Positions 1-13,200 of a stretch of 64,000 bases of DNA are shown here, one piece after another; the stretch's first letter is position 1, and every line of letters starts with the position of its first letter. A program made the translations under genes and the position numbers. This DNA comes from Musa acuminata AAA Group. Its lineage: Eukaryota; Streptophyta; Magnoliopsida; Zingiberales; Musaceae. Location of the stretch: assembly GCF_036884655.1 (NCBI RefSeq), contig NC_088357.1:45471501-45535500 (forward strand). Direction: 5' to 3'. A model generated the notes under the pieces. It did no database searches, had not been told where the DNA came from, and saw only the letters and a list, made by a program, of their open reading frames with translations.

Positions 1-3000
1 TCACAGAAAAGAGCTGAGTCTTCTTTTTCAACCATTGCAAGTCCAATCATGGCATTTGGAAGTGCATGTTATGCTTCTTGAATGAGTAGTATCAAAGCTT
101 AGAAGGAAAAAAGCTTCATGCTAATAGACATGGTCTCCATATTACTTAAGTTGGACCTTGGTGACCCTATCAGTGGGCTGATGGATTATGCCTTCTCTTC
201 ATATCTTAATCACCCAAGTGGTTGTTCCTTTCACTGCTGATGATAGATGGAGTGTGTATTGGCAGAAAAGGATGACTTACAAGCACTTCAATTTGAATAG
301 GACAAATTCCATGTTCCATCAAAGTCTCTCTTCAATTGTTGCCTCACATAGCCAAATTGTGGTTCCATCACATATGATCACATAGATGTTGATTCTCATT
401 TCTTGTGTGGGTCACTGGACAGGATTGGTTGGGAAGGAAGAAATGGAAGGAGTTATGTTTTCAAAGATGATCTTGTCCTTCTCAAAATTGGTGTTTGGCT
501 ATTGAGAACACAAGATTTTGATGTCTGCAAACAATGGTGAGTCATTTTATAAACTTTTTGGTAGATTCATCAGTGTGGAACTTTGAATTTGATTGCCATC
601 ATGACTTAACATATAGTAAATTAAAAATTATTTAAGCTAAGACTTCCTGCTTATTTTTAAGTTTACAGAGAATAAGATAGAAAGAAAGAAAGAGCCCAAA
701 GTTTTGTTCAAATTTTGGCTGCTTGCACCAGAATCAAGCTTAAACAAATTTAGTTTCTAGCAAATTTCAAGCAAATGTTGAGACACAACCCTTTAATTCA
801 TCCGATGAAATTGATCTAATTTCTAGCTTGAATTTTAATCTAGTGCCAAATCAATTTTTTTTTGTTGATGTCATTTCAGAAAGAATATATATGATTTTCA
901 TAATAAATAATCACTTTACAGCTTTTTGGGACAGCCTCAAACTTTCTGAATCTTTTAAGATGGTTAAACTCTGTCATAGTTATAGAGAAGATAATCACTG
1001 TGTTGATTGGTCTAACTTTTTTTGGGACAACTGTGATACATGGGGATAATTGAAATAATTTATTTTTGTAAAAATAAAAAAGAAAAGAGAACATTGTAGA
1101 TACACTATGCATATGACTGGTTTAGTCAGGTGTTCAGGCTTAATGTTGTTACCTTCAAACTTGACTTCAATGTTCAAACTTGAATCTTTAATGCTCCAAC
1201 AGATATTAATTAAGCTGGAAAAAGTAGATGAGCAGCAGCTCCTCACAAGCAACCTGGTTCAATTGCTGGCCATTAAGTCAAAGAATATCTACTCTGCCTG
1301 TGAAACCATAAGAAAGAAATCCATTTGCCTGCCACAGAGTTTCAAAAGTGACAGAACTAACAAAGATCAAGGATATGGACAAAAATCATGTCAATGATGT
1401 GATCAGGTAGTATCAATCAACAAATTTTGCAGCAAAATATCGACATACTGAAAGGGGCTGCTAAATTTCTCCCTTGTTTTATTGGTCACCAATTTAAGCT
1501 CTTAAATGAAGAATAATCCAAAGTTGCAATCAGTTAAAAGTTGGGAATTGACAAGTAGACCTTGACAGAATGCTTTACTAACACCATACCATGCAACAGT
1601 CAAGTTCATCTTATCATAATTTACAGAAAATATTATGAACTCCACATATAACTTTTGAAGAACTCCACATTCAATTCAATATGAAGGATTTAGAAGGTAA
1701 AGAGATGATTCTTGATTGATAGTGAGAGCAAAACTTGTGCTTTAATGGTTGTCTTAGCACTCTGAATGTTAGAAGCAATCAGAATCTTACTATTTTCCAG
1801 TTTAAGAAGTTTAAGTAAATATTTTGAGGTGGAAATGTCATTCTCTACTCCCTGAATTTGTCATTGATTCTAAATGAACATGATGCTCAAACTAACAGCT
1901 TTTCTCCATAATATTACAGGATGCTATTTTAAATGAAAAACGAAGATTGCTCAGGCTATGAAATAATATGATCATGAAACATTGCAATTACAACATGGAA
2001 TTTGGATCCCTACCTTGTTTGGGATTTCATGATAAGGAAAAGTATAAGTCCTTGGTTCAAATCAAGTAGTTTTGGATGAGAAAAGACTTTCACAGTGTCG
2101 TTTGATATATTGATCAGACAAGTTAGCATACATAATGAATCCCTACAGCTCTGCCTGAAGTAAAAGAAAGTTGCCTTCAAGGTGTTGATTTCAAGCTGAA
2201 GACCATATTGTTCTAAAGAACAATATCACTAGCATCTTGTGGATGCTCTATGAAACAATGGAATCTATCCAAATTAAGGCTGTACCAAGTCACCTATTGA
2301 AAGCTCCAGTGGAATGTCATCAGTTCTGGACTTTGTTTTCTTCTCTGTTGAAAACAAAATGCAAACCTCTTGACACCCACTTCTGAGGCCCAGTGTCAGC
2401 AATAGTAGCCTCAGGATCAGGCTTGCCCAAGAAGGTTTCAAATCAATTATTAAATTCAACTTGCAACAAGGTGCAGTATAGTGTCCACAAAGAAAAGCTG
2501 GAGATGAGGTCAAAAAGGAGTAAATTCAATGTGGTCTAATTTTGGCACATAGAATCTTCAAGTATGTGGCACCAGATGCAGCCCACAGTTAGATAATTTC
2601 ATCTCAAAAGAAATGGTGACCCAACCATAGGATAACAAAAGCTAGAAATGATGACAACAAAGATCTTTGAGATCAAATTTATCTGTTTCTTGGTTTCAAT
2701 TTCAGTCCTCACTGACCTAAACATTTCAAATTTGATGTGGGTGTCACTATTGATCTGGAAATTATCCTTCTACCACTCCAATTAAGGAAACAGATGCAAC
2801 TAAGTTCATATTTGTGTTGCATGAATTAGACAGGTTACCTTAGAAAGAGAAAGTGGCAAGCAGATTTATCTGTTTCCACAACTTTCAGTGAATTTTTCCT
2901 GGTTGTATTCTCCTTCTTTCCTTTTTTTCTGAACAATCTTGATAAATATTCTACTAGTAGTCTCTTTCTACATGCATAGTAACATAAGCAACAAGTTGTT

Positions 3001-4690
3001 GAATGAGACCTGTTGGTATAGCTTTTTCCAGCTGCCTGACATCATTGAAACTGACATTATGTGCCCATAAAAACTTTGTGCTGCACTTGATGTGATTCCT
3101 TGGTACAATTACTCAACCAGACATATCCATCAATGCAATATTGTCTAATGAGCATGTCAGATCAGGTGCATTCCATATGCTTCTCCTGACCATTCATTAA
3201 TCATTTGCCTTAGTGAGAAAGAAATTGTTCTGCAGGCTTCTACAGTGAACTTCTGCATGGAGATTGCTAATTATGTGGACTGAATCACCTCTTGAAAGAG
3301 TTAAGGATGATGTCTTCAGTCCACCTAAATAGCTTGTTCCATTTTGCAGGATTGCAGTCGCAGCTAAATCTCTTACTAAATCAATGATCAACTTTGTTGT
3401 CACTTATTCTTTAGTATGATATTTTGATTTCATTTAATAACATGAGAAAACCTGAGCTAATTTGTCTGTTGCTTAAATTCCAACATAAGAGCAGCATTAT
3501 CCATGGGAGAAAAACCAGTAGAAAGGAAGCCCAAGAACTCAAACAACAGAAGCATCAGGAATTTAAATTGCAGCACAGAGTAGGTATGAAACCTTTTACT
3601 GTCAGTCTTTCCATAGAACAAAAACAGGGAGACATAAGCTATATTATTTTATGCTGATCTCCAGTAATCAAAACCAGCAGTTTCTAAGGAACAGTAAGCA
3701 CCAATGCAAGTATATACTGATGCATCTTTTCCCTTCATTTACTCTTTAAGCAATGCCAGTTTCTCTGGCAAAGCAGATTTAGTGGATCACATTTGAGACT
3801 ACAGTGACAAGGAAGTAGGATAAAGTACTGCTACCAAGTCCACAAAGATCTGACTATAATTAAGTATCAGAATACCTTCAACAAAGAGATGAAGTACTTC
3901 CTAACATAATGTAGTTGATCAGCTTTGCTAAATTAAGTGCAGGATTTGTGTGGCATGGCATGAGGTGTGGATTATGCTATTGATGATTGCTGTTGCATGT
4001 CCAGTAATATGAACCATTTGAGCATCAGATATGGCCCAAAGCAGGCTTTCACATTTGTTGGGTTAGGCATAAATTATTTTCGTGTTTGATGAGTTGTACA
4101 TAGAAAAGCAACGCGGAGGCCACGAACAACGACGACGAGAGTAAAAGAGTACAAAAATGTAAAAATAAAAAACGATACACCTTCCAAGAAAGATTCAAAA
4201 AATAATTTTTTTTAATAAATAAAATTTAATTTTTCTTTCCTTAGTCATTCACGACTCACGAAAAAGATCATGAGATCACTATTCGATGACTTTTAAGATT
4301 CAACTCATTCAAACCCTAATGAATAAGACTTGAGAATCGATGTGTATTCCAATCAAGCTCATAATCATCGATATATTCGTATTAGTGATGTTATTATTGC
4401 TAGAAATATCAAAAGTAATTAGAATTGTAATTGGTGGTAGAACTTAAATGTGACAGTAATATGATAATACTTTACGATGATACCTATTTATAGTAAATAT
4501 AAAAAAAATAGATTTATATGTAATTATCGATGGAGAAAGATGATGTATGATATTGTTGTCATCCTCACCTAATCTAGTTTTTTAAGATAGAATTCTTTTT
4601 GATTTGTGCATGAAACCTGATCTAAACTTGATCCAATCGAACAGGCTTGAATGGCAGTGATTGGACCGGGCCGGTGCGCCACGAGTCGTG
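1..4690. other. AT-rich intergenic sequence, no supported gene
   Basis: I read both strands here. The open frames are all under 100 codons and none shows a recognisable domain, a coherent splice series or GC-rich codon use like the neighbouring genes. Poly-purine and poly-T stretches and short A runs are present (for example about 4140-4215), but I see no terminal repeats or target-site duplications. It may contain unrecognised untranslated exons or old transposon DNA. Absence of a gene is my reading, not a search result. Confidence 0.5.
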
Positions 4691-5775
4691 GTCGCCATAT
4701 AAGCATTAGATATTTCTGGCACACCGTCTCGTGATCCGTCACCGACGTCAGATCACATCCGAACGGTTCGTGCTGCCCTCAGATTCCCTCTTTGTGGGCC
4801 CCAGCCTGCATCGGTACCACAGTCGAAATCGCTTTGCAAGGTTCCCCCAAGAAGCCCCGACTTTAGTCACGACTTATACTACGACAACCTGGCGTTGCCT
4901 TATCACCAAGCTGGGGATGCGATGGGTGTGGGGGTACGTCGCGACTTTAGTCGCCGTATACGTTCTCCGTCAGTTGCATCAAGCGGACTACGGCGTCGCG
5001 ACAAGTCATCACGGAAAAGAGTGTGTCATTTGTCGCGTACGAAAGGTATCTCCGATTTTCGAAGAAAAGTTTCACGTCCCCGATTTCCTACTCAGAATCT
5101 TAATCTTGTTTCTATAGGGACCCACTATTCATGTGGACCCTCATGTCTGTGAGTAAGAGGGAAAGTTGTTGGAGTAGTCGTTTGGGACGTGCATTTGAAC
5201 TACTCTTTTCTAATTTCGCGGCGTTTTTGGTTACAACTTCAAGGAAATCCCGGTGCGTTATCCCCAAAGGTAGTTTCCGGATCCAGTCCAAACATACCTT
5301 CACTAAAACCTTCCAAACCCTGCATCAGGAACGTCCAATTCTACGGAGATCACCTTAAACTCCGTATACCATCGGCGAAGCTGCTTCCATCCGTACGATC
5401 TTTGGCGAGGATCCTAAATTGATCGAATCCGAAGTCCACGTAACCCCGGAGATCTTGTTCCCATAACGCCCCTCTAAAGTTTTCCTTTCGTTCCCCAAAC
5501 ACCCGTTTCTCTGCTCTCGGCTCGCCCTATTTCTTCTGTCGAATTGCCCTCCGCTTCGGAGTTAGGGTTCATCTTCGCTCCCGAATCGAAGGGTTTATTC
5601 CGTCGATTGCGCTACTTGATTTCGATCAAAACTGGTGTTTTTAATCTTCAATCCTGGTTTTGATCCCGATCGAGATTTCCGGGAGAGTTTGACATCCGAT
5701 CGGTGTTTGCTGTGCTTTTTCGTTTTTGGGGTTAGATTTGAGGTTTTTAGGGTAGATTAGCGTTCTGCAGGAGGT
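4691..5775 (+). promoter_or_regulatory. Probable promoter and 5' leader of the HSP20-like gene
   Basis: GC and CpG content rises sharply here compared with the AT-rich DNA upstream. A CCATATAAGC sequence at about 4695-4704 could be a TATA element. Another start zone is the C/T-rich stretch around 5460-5640, which looks like a typical plant 5' untranslated leader with a GTTAGGGTT-type motif near 5562. The open frames in this interval (for example 4731-5117) show no family resemblance. The exact transcription start, and whether a leader intron exists, cannot be decided from sequence alone. Confidence 0.4.
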
Positions 5776-6261
5776 ATGAGGGTTCATCCAGCACCCAGGA
5801 AGCGGAACATCACCTTCCGCTACGACGTGAATCCGGCGGCCACCGCCGCAGCCGTGCTCAACCGGCAAAAGAAGCTCCGCCGCCTGCCCCACATCTTCAG
5901 CAAGGTCTTGGAGCTTCCCTTCGAGGCCGATGCTGACGTAGCCATCGAGGAGAACTCCGAGGGCTTCCGGTTTGTCGCGGCCACTGACGATCTCTGGGGC
6001 AACGTCCGAGCCCACGCGATCGAGATACACCCCGGGGTGATGAAGGTGGTGGTACGGGACGGCGGCGGCGTCGACCTCGAGGAGGGGCTCGAGCTCGATC
6101 GATGGAGGTTCCGGCTGCCGCCCTCCACCCGGCCGGCGCTGGCCACCGCCTCTTATACCGGCGGCGTGCTCGTGGTAACCGTGCCTAAGGGGGCGAGGTC
6201 CGAGGAGGAAAATGGAGGAGCACAGGAATTCCTCGGTGGCCGTCTGGTAATTGTACAGTAA
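5776..6261 (+). CDS. HSP20-like chaperone superfamily protein (161 aa, single coding exon)
   Basis: This intact 161-residue frame starts at ATG 5776, just after a GC-rich leader, and ends with TAA at 6259-6261. The N-terminus is basic (MRVHPAPRKRNITF) and is followed by a KKLRRLPHIFSKVLELPF segment. Residues from about 47 to 143 form an alpha-crystallin/CS-like beta fold, with DVAIEE, FRFVAATD, VRAHAIEIHPGVMKVVV, WRFRLPPSTRPALATASY and GGVLVVTVPK strands. The family is known as small, ATP-independent holdase-like or p23/CS-like proteins. The substrate of this plant subgroup is not established. It lacks a signal peptide or membrane span and is probably cytosolic or nuclear. A GTAAGT at the stop codon resembles a splice donor, so an alternative end is possible, but the LVIVQ ending looks complete. 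Confidence 0.85.
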   Translation: MRVHPAPRKRNITFRYDVNPAATAAAVLNRQKKLRRLPHIFSKVLELPFEADADVAIEENSEGFRFVAATDDLWGNVRAHAIEIHPGVMKVVVRDGGGVDLEEGLELDRWRFRLPPSTRPALATASYTGGVLVVTVPKGARSEEENGGAQEFLGGRLVIVQ

Positions 6262-8687
6262 GTCTATGATGCTATGTTCTCGCTGTTTCGATTTCGGAGT
6301 CATGGAAGAACAATTAATGCCTGGCACTCTTGAAACTAATTATCCTCGATGTAATTACGAGAGGTTGCTATTTCTTTTGATTCGCACTCTTGCTAAGTTT
6401 CATTCAGCTCTGCATACTCTTAAAAATGCGATCTTTTGATACATTTTTCATTTAATTAAACCATGTTGTCAAAGCAGGATCGAGACAACAGTGCCTGTGT
6501 TCATGAAGGCTAGGTTGTGCCTCAGACTTTCTTGGTTATTTGAGCATATATGCTACTCATCTTGTTGATAATTCAGCATCTAATCAGTTATGTATTCTGT
6601 TTGATGCCTAAGTGTAGTTTATTCATGTATCATGATTTGATGGCATGGCTTCAAAGTAGTGTTCTTTTGGATTGAAGGATGTATTTGGAACCACAGCTAC
6701 TAAATTCCATCAACCTTTTGGTTTTAGTGATGTGTGTGTGTGTCCATGGTGATGATTATTTCCCTGCCTATACAGTTCCAGTGACCAAATTGTGAGTACA
6801 AAATCGTATTGGGGACTTGGGTCTGCAAATTTATAGCATTTTGAAGTGTTCGGTCTCGAGATGTGAGTGATCTTATCTGCTCTAGACTGAGCTGCTGTGC
6901 AAAATGCACAAAGTCAAACATCTAAAGGCTTGGGATCATTCTTTTTTTCGTTTCAAATTGATCGTATGTTCGCTAAGTTTTGCATTGCAATTTGGCTGGA
7001 ATTGATCTCGTATCATTCTTATCCTTTGTTGAGCTTCTTCCACAAGCTTCCACGATCCTAACATTCGAGACACTTCCCAGTTGATCCGTATGCCGATATA
7101 TCATCCCTTGACATTTCATATACTTGTTCAAGTCGCCTTATTTCACTATCATCTGGATGTTTGTTGCAGTTTGGATCTAACCAGGACTTTATTTATGTCA
7201 AGTTTGTGAATCATAACAGTCAATATGTAGGCATCAAGTATTTGCATCCGATATGTTGGTTTAGATCACAAGAGATATATCTTGCAACTATGTGTAGCAA
7301 ACTTTCTGTAGTTTTTGAATTAGTAAGTATTTATACTGTTCTTCGAACCAAGCTGTATGACTTGAAAATAAGGGAATGTATTGTGTGCCAGCCGATTAAA
7401 CCTATGAAATGTTTGAAATTTTCTCCTTGAATAGACGATGTTAATGGCATTTTTCATCCTGAACTAAGGAACTTGTTTGTCATTGCCATTGTTCTGGACC
7501 TGTTTAGTTGTGGTGTCTGATCATCATATCTATTTATTTAGTATCTAAAGTACACTACCATCTTTTCTTTTTTTTTCTCTTGTGACTAATGATAGAAATG
7601 CAGAGGGTTTCTCCCCTCTTGCATACCACATGCAATCTCAAATTCTGTGATGAACAAGTTGTATTATCCTTGTGGCTTGTAAATGTTTGCCGACAGGGCA
7701 GTAGCACAAATGATATAAAGTTTGACTCTACTGTCTCTAACTTGAATCCTTGATGTGTTTGCTGAGGCATTTCACCATTGTGAAGTACTATTATTATTTG
7801 GCATGTCTTAAGGGTCAAATCTTTTGCTTTCAATTTGTTCTATATAACAGCTTTTTCTAGTTATGGATGGCTTTCATTGTTGATGGAGGGCTGGCTTTAA
7901 TTCACATCCAAATTATATAGCTAAAAGCAGGTAAGATCTTCAAGAGGAATTGTATCTTCAGAAAAAGTGGGGAGCTTAGAAAAAGGTAATTCGTTTATGC
8001 AAGTAATTTATAATTTATTATTTTGGAAAAACAGGTTTCTAAACAAGCAATTGCAATTCTCCTCACTCTGCCTCATCATACTGTCTGCCATCTTCACTGA
8101 AATAAAAAATCAACAATGTGGTTTAGCTGCTAGATCATGAACTGTGACTTCATATTGCTGCTGATTCCTCTACTTGGAGATGTTCCAGTCCCAGCAAAAG
8201 CTAGCAAGTTTTAGCATCTTATTCTTCTCACAGTGGTGTCCTTTTGACCTGAGTGTTACAGGAAAGGAGGGTCACTCCAGAGAAGAGAATAAAGCTGGCA
8301 AGACACAAAATATAGTAGGCTTCCTTTAGGGTATGAAGTACACTTTGCATTGGACTATGGGTGGACAAAGGGAACCCAACCAAAGTCAAATACCAAGCAA
8401 AAAAGAAAGGTTAGAAACAAAGATTCAATTGGAAATTGTGTGATGGAATGGTGTTCTTGTTATCTGCAGGCATATTCTTCTTTTTTTCTACAAAGTAGGA
8501 ACCTTTGAAGGCTGGCAACACAAAAGCATCACAATGAACGGCCACAACAATGTCAGCATCACAATAAGTTAATGCGAAGGAAGGTGACAAGCGCTGGTAG
8601 ATGCGATAACTCACAATAAGTTCTGCAATGGAATGTGCAATGGCTTCTCAAGAAAGAAGCCATCAGATAATGACTGATGTAACTTCT
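6262..8687. other. 3' region of the HSP20-like gene and intergenic DNA, no further gene
   Basis: No frame longer than 92 codons and no domain is visible. A short TG dinucleotide run lies at about 6730-6743. The first part probably contains the 3' untranslated region of the HSP20-like gene, and candidate splice sites near 6262 and 7170 leave room for a spliced 3' UTR. The rest is ordinary AT-rich intergenic DNA. Confidence 0.45.
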
Positions 8688-9020
8688 CAAAAAAAAAAAA
8701 AAATACTTCTTTTTATTCATAATCGTTGCATTACAATTTTTGCCTATAAAAAGAAGAAAAAAAATTTCACTCAAACTTCTCACTTAGTGAGACAATCTCA
8801 CATGAATCCAAAATCTTTTTCTTCGTTTTAGTATTTTCGTCACTATCATCGGCGCATCCTTTTCTTTGCTCTATTGTCTTCGTCGTCATCACGCTCCTAC
8901 AATCAACCGTTTTGGCATAATATTAGTGTGAATCGAGGCATTGGGCAAATAAATTAAAATATATTAATATGAAGAGAAAAAAACAATATTAGTCATGGAT
9001 CTCTTTAATAATTTCATTAT
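8688..9020. repeat. Dispersed repeat R, copy 1
   Basis: It begins at an A-tract followed by TACTTCTTTTTATTCATAATC and runs to a GGATCTCTTTAATAATTT stretch. The same sequence, diverged but collinear over about 320 bases, recurs at 15147-15470 in the same orientation. No terminal inverted repeats are evident. It lies on the 3' side of the PQT3-like gene, and its partner lies on the equivalent side of the promoter copies (see findings). It may be a transposon fragment or part of a duplicated segment. Confidence 0.7.
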
Positions 9021-9480
9021 TAGGCCTGATTTTAGATTTGATTTGCGACAAACTTAAGATAAATGAGTAAATAATTTTAGCCTTACATGTTTAGGTAATA
9101 TATGAATTGTTTCAAAACCAATAACAAATAAGCTACAATGTTTAATTATCCTGAATAAACTACATATATCTTTTGTCCATACCACAATGTATTTAGTTAA
9201 AGTAAAACATTTGAATTTGTTATAATTTTTAATAAAATCATCTTTGATCTCCATTAATATTAATTGCTTCATTTCCACAATTCCTCTTACATATTATGCC
9301 CATCCCATGATAAACACAGAACAAGTTATTGACTTAATAATTATCTCATTTAACTTTTAAATCTAAAAAGCACTTGCTGATCACGGAATACCGCCGTGTA
9401 CGCAAACCTTATCGTCGAGATGTCCATTATTCTCGAGTATATAACCTAATTCCATTTGCTTTGATGCGCATCTCACAACG

Positions 9481-9601
9481 GCGAGAAAATATCGATCACA
9501 TATCAAAATAGAGAAATTTGCTAGGAAGCTTTAAAAATCACAAAAATCGACTTCGATGCATCCAGCACGACTACCGCGAGAAAATATCGATCACATATCA
9601 A
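9481..9601. repeat. 26-bp direct repeat pair
   Basis: The 26-base sequence beginning GCGAGAAAATATCGATCACA occurs perfectly at 9481-9506 and 9576-9601, 95 bases apart. It lies just beyond the stop codon of the PQT3-like gene (minus strand). It may mark the edge of an insertion that shortened that gene. Confidence 0.8.
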
Positions 9602-9660
9602 CTCTTGCTGTAATTTGAAATCATTCATTCAAGCCCATCTAATGCTTCGTGGTACCAATA

Positions 9661-12600
9661 TCATACAACGACATTCACGACAATTTGATGAACAAAAACA
9701 ACAAAAATGGTGCGAGACGATGCCTTCTGTTTACTCATGGAGGCCACAGAAAAAACTGGAGAGAGAGCTTTTGATGTCGCCGATCCCATATCTGATAAAA
9801 GAGCAAGTGTTACATTATGCACAATAACTTAAAATCTAGCACGATTATTATTAACTAATAAAAAGTGGTACTAGGCCAAACAAGCATCGATATCGAAATG
9901 ACTTACCTGAGCTTCCAGCACTGCTTGACCTACTGCTTATAACCAGGAAGCTATTGATTGTTTCCCTAAGAGTCACATTTGGGATTAAGTCATCTGCGAC
10001 CAGATATTTGGCCCCACAAATGCACATTGATTTGGTGATGATGTGGTCCCTTATGCCTGAGCATAATAAACAATATAACCAAGTTAAACAAAGAAAAAGT
10101 TTTCATCAAGATATATTTCTCACTGAAATATAAAGGACGAAGAAAGCATGAAAACAATTGACTTTTCACCCCATGAAGGAAGATAAAGAGGATAAAGGAC
10201 TATTAGGTAGTTAAGAAATAACTTAAATAGAAGTAAATCAATCTGGTCAAGATAACGACAATGCAATAGTCAAATCACTTGACATTTAATCGTATTGCAT
10301 GGCTAGCAAAACAAAAAAAAACCAACAACATCACTCTGTTTTTTAGCCATGAGCAAATATGAGTTTTTTTTTCAAATAATTATTATCAAAAAGTGAAAAA
10401 AAAAAAACCACATAGGTTTATGATTATAGACATTTTCAGTTTTGTAAAAAATTTGGAAATAAGAACTATAGATCGAACTAAGAATTAGAAATTCCAACAA
10501 CAAATAAGAAAACAAGGTTCCCAAATCTTGGCTCACTTACATTGGTCACAGAAACTAGTGAAACAGCACTTGCTACTCATGACGGCATCTTTCATTACTT
10601 TCTTACACAATGGACAATTCAGTTCGGGAGGAAGGTCACTGACACGGCAGACAGAAGGAATCCCCTCAATTTCCTTCTCAAAAACAGATCTACGCAGAAA
10701 GAAGAATAATCATAAGTAACATATCAAGCAACGCAAAACAGATCTACCCAGAAAAAAGAATGATCGTGAGTAACATATCAAGCTATGCAAAGAGAAGCCC
10801 CATGATGAAAAATCAACTTACTCATTTGGCTTTAAAACAGCAGCGACACCATCTGGGAGTGAATAAGAGCCATCTGGAGTGGCCAACAACATAGATCTGG
10901 GAATACCAGTTGCCGGTTTCATCTTTTTTATATCAAACTTGGGGTCACCATTCGTAGGACAATGCTGAATGAAATGTCCTGGTGAAGAAAATGTAATAGA
11001 ACAAACAAATTTGGCTTTAGCACATGCAGAAAAGTAAATCCATATAATAGGAAAATGTCAAGACAAACCACTTTGAACGTACCAGGCATTTTGCATCTAT
11101 GACAAACGTAGCCAGCCGGTGGTTTCTTGAATCCCAATAAACCATCACCTAACATTAATCAATTCCCAACTTCAGCAGATGTTATCCCAACATAAAACTA
11201 AATAGGTAGAAATGCTACGAAATCAAGAGACCATTTTTGTTTCTAATGATAAAAAAAATCCCTAAAAGAAGGCAATCATACAAAAAAAAAAAAAAAAAGA
11301 ACAGATCACGTGTATGAAAGCTCGAAAGTTTACAAGATTATAAATCAAAAGAATTTCAAGTATTACCAAAACCACAAGCCATTCTTCCACCCCATGTCCT
11401 TCCGGTGCTTCCTTCAAAATAATAAACTTCCTTGGGTTGGCTGCAATAAAGGATAATATATGAATTAAACACCGAAAAGTATGCCAGTTCATATATCAGC
11501 ATGCACCATGTAATTTGTTAACTTTCTCTCTATCTCACTTTACTTTTTTCTATTACTAGAGATTTGAAATAAAAGAGCAATATATGTTGGAAAATGCTCT
11601 GGCAAAGATGACCAACCTTTGCCAATCAATAGCAGGTGTGTCAACTAAAGCCTTGATTCTCCTGTCCTCGTCCAATCTACTTAGCACTTGATTACTTGGC
11701 TGATCAGCAACCTCATTATGAATAGCAGAAAAGGCTTCCTCAAAGTCACAGGAGTCAGACTCATCAGGCTGAAAAGTTCAATAGAACATATTACTTCTTT
11801 CCACATTATAAGCCCATAACCAAGGTGAAAAGAAGCTATAATCAGAAACGTATGTGATTAGATTCAGATATCAGTAGTCTTACAAATTTATAGGAAGAAG
11901 ATTCAGTTGCTGATGAACCACTTTGTGGCGAAACATCTTCACTACTTTCTGCACTTTTTGGCCTGCCAACCGATAAAAAACTTTAGGTTTTTGATTTCTT
12001 CTTTCCGAACTAGAAACCAATGTTACTGCTTGTGTTTTTTTTATCTACTCAATTGTTCCAGAGGTAGCTCAAGAAAAAGTTCATGCAAGCTAAAGACATA
12101 AATATAAGGCCTAATTTTTCCAAATTGATCAAGGAAATGCATAAGAATTCAACAAAAGACCAATGTTTGAGTTCATACTCTCCGACAACAATACTCTTGC
12201 CCTTTGGCCATGGAATTCGGCGAATCAATACTGATGTGTCTTTTGGTATCATGACTGTATCATCAACATATTCTGAAATAAAGAAGCCATATCAAAAAGA
12301 TAATTAGATTTCCTTGCCAAGAATTAAATGTAGCAAATCATACAGTACTCTGGAAAAAATAAAACAGACAGCAAGCATAGACAACAAGTAGCTGCAACAG
12401 TAAAACTTCCAGCAAAGTAGTTGCGGACGACAAAATTGAGTTACCCTAAACATGGATTAACCAGAGCAAATTACACAACCATAAAGGAATTGAGCAAGAA
12501 ATTAGTCCTGTCCACAGATCATCAATAATTGCAACGCTTAATCTTCCGAGATAGTGAGTGTTGTAGAAAAGGCCAACCTTCGTTCGTCTGCGCATTCATG

Positions 12601-12743
12601 ACAGTGAGATCGAAATCCCTACCCTTTCCATAACGCTTGGAATGGAAGATTCTCATTTTCAAATTGGCAACAGAGATGGAGGGACCATCAACAGGAAGAG
12701 AACAAAAATCCTTAGCACTCTTAAATTTGTAATACACAAACAT
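9661..12743 (-). CDS. PQT3/RBBP6-like E3 ubiquitin ligase (DWNN, CCHC knuckle, RING-type), short C-terminus
   Basis: Ten coding exons on the minus strand keep phase throughout: 12743-12578, 12272-12179, 11962-11884, 11768-11617, 11440-11367, 11148-11083, 10978-10822, 10689-10541, 10056-9907 and 9791-9661. They give 405 residues. Residues 1-76 are a DWNN ubiquitin-like domain (MFVYYKFKSAKDF, NAQTNEEYVDD, TSVLIRRIPWP). A CCHC zinc knuckle uses C204, C207, H212 and C217. A RING/U-box-like module spans C288 to C326 (CPLC, C304-C305, C310, C313, CICG). In Arabidopsis this family (PARAQUAT TOLERANCE 3) ubiquitinates nuclear targets in oxidative stress responses. Family members are usually much longer. 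Here the last exon ends soon after the RING, so the basic disordered tail is missing. That exon is the least certain: its border and phase fit, but the reading runs into repeat-like sequence. Start 12743 was chosen because DWNN begins at the protein N-terminus. Confidence 0.85.
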
Positions 12744-13200
12744 TGTTTTCTCAGTTCCAGATCGAGAATACATCCTCAGAAGGGTAACAAATTGATACAG
12801 AAAACAACAACAACTCTTCCCGAACGAAAGAAAGGATCGTTCTCGCAAGACTTCAGGGAGGCGTGAAGAAGATGCGCCGCAAGATTTGTCAGAGCTACAG
12901 GAATGCGGCTGAGGCCCTTCTTGAAGACGGCAGCGAGAACTGCAACGAGGACAGGAAACGGCGAGAGCTGTAGGGATGCGGCCGAGGCTCTTCTTGAAGT
13001 CGATGCGAGAACTTCGCGATCGCAGGCCACCAGGAAAGGATCGAGGGGGCGCGGCGCCGGGGATTCGGGAGCGGGGGAGGTCGAACAGCCGATCGACGGA
13101 AATCCGAGAGCGAGACAGCGGAGGGTTTGAGGGACGACAACGACGAAGCGATGAAAAGGGACTGACCGTATTGAGCCATTTATAGGGGTCCGAACCCGAA
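12744..13200 (-). promoter_or_regulatory. Promoter and 5' leader of the PQT3-like gene, TATA at 13177-13185
   Basis: On the minus strand CTATAAATG (13177-13185) is a clear TATA box, about 435 bases upstream of the chosen ATG. The GC-rich leader between them contains an imperfect tandem duplication: a stretch around 12891-12926 recurs around 12966-13000. Open frames through the leader (for example 12776-13306) have no family features and would conflict with DWNN being at the N-terminus. A leader intron is possible. Confidence 0.65.

Noticed and set aside
4731..5117. 128-codon plus-strand frame upstream of the HSP20-like gene
   Set aside because: No recognisable domain, overlapping frames on both strands and a position in the promoter/leader region.
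5641..6327. 228-codon minus-strand frame
   Set aside because: Antisense shadow of the GC-rich HSP20-like coding exon. The sense strand has the conserved fold.
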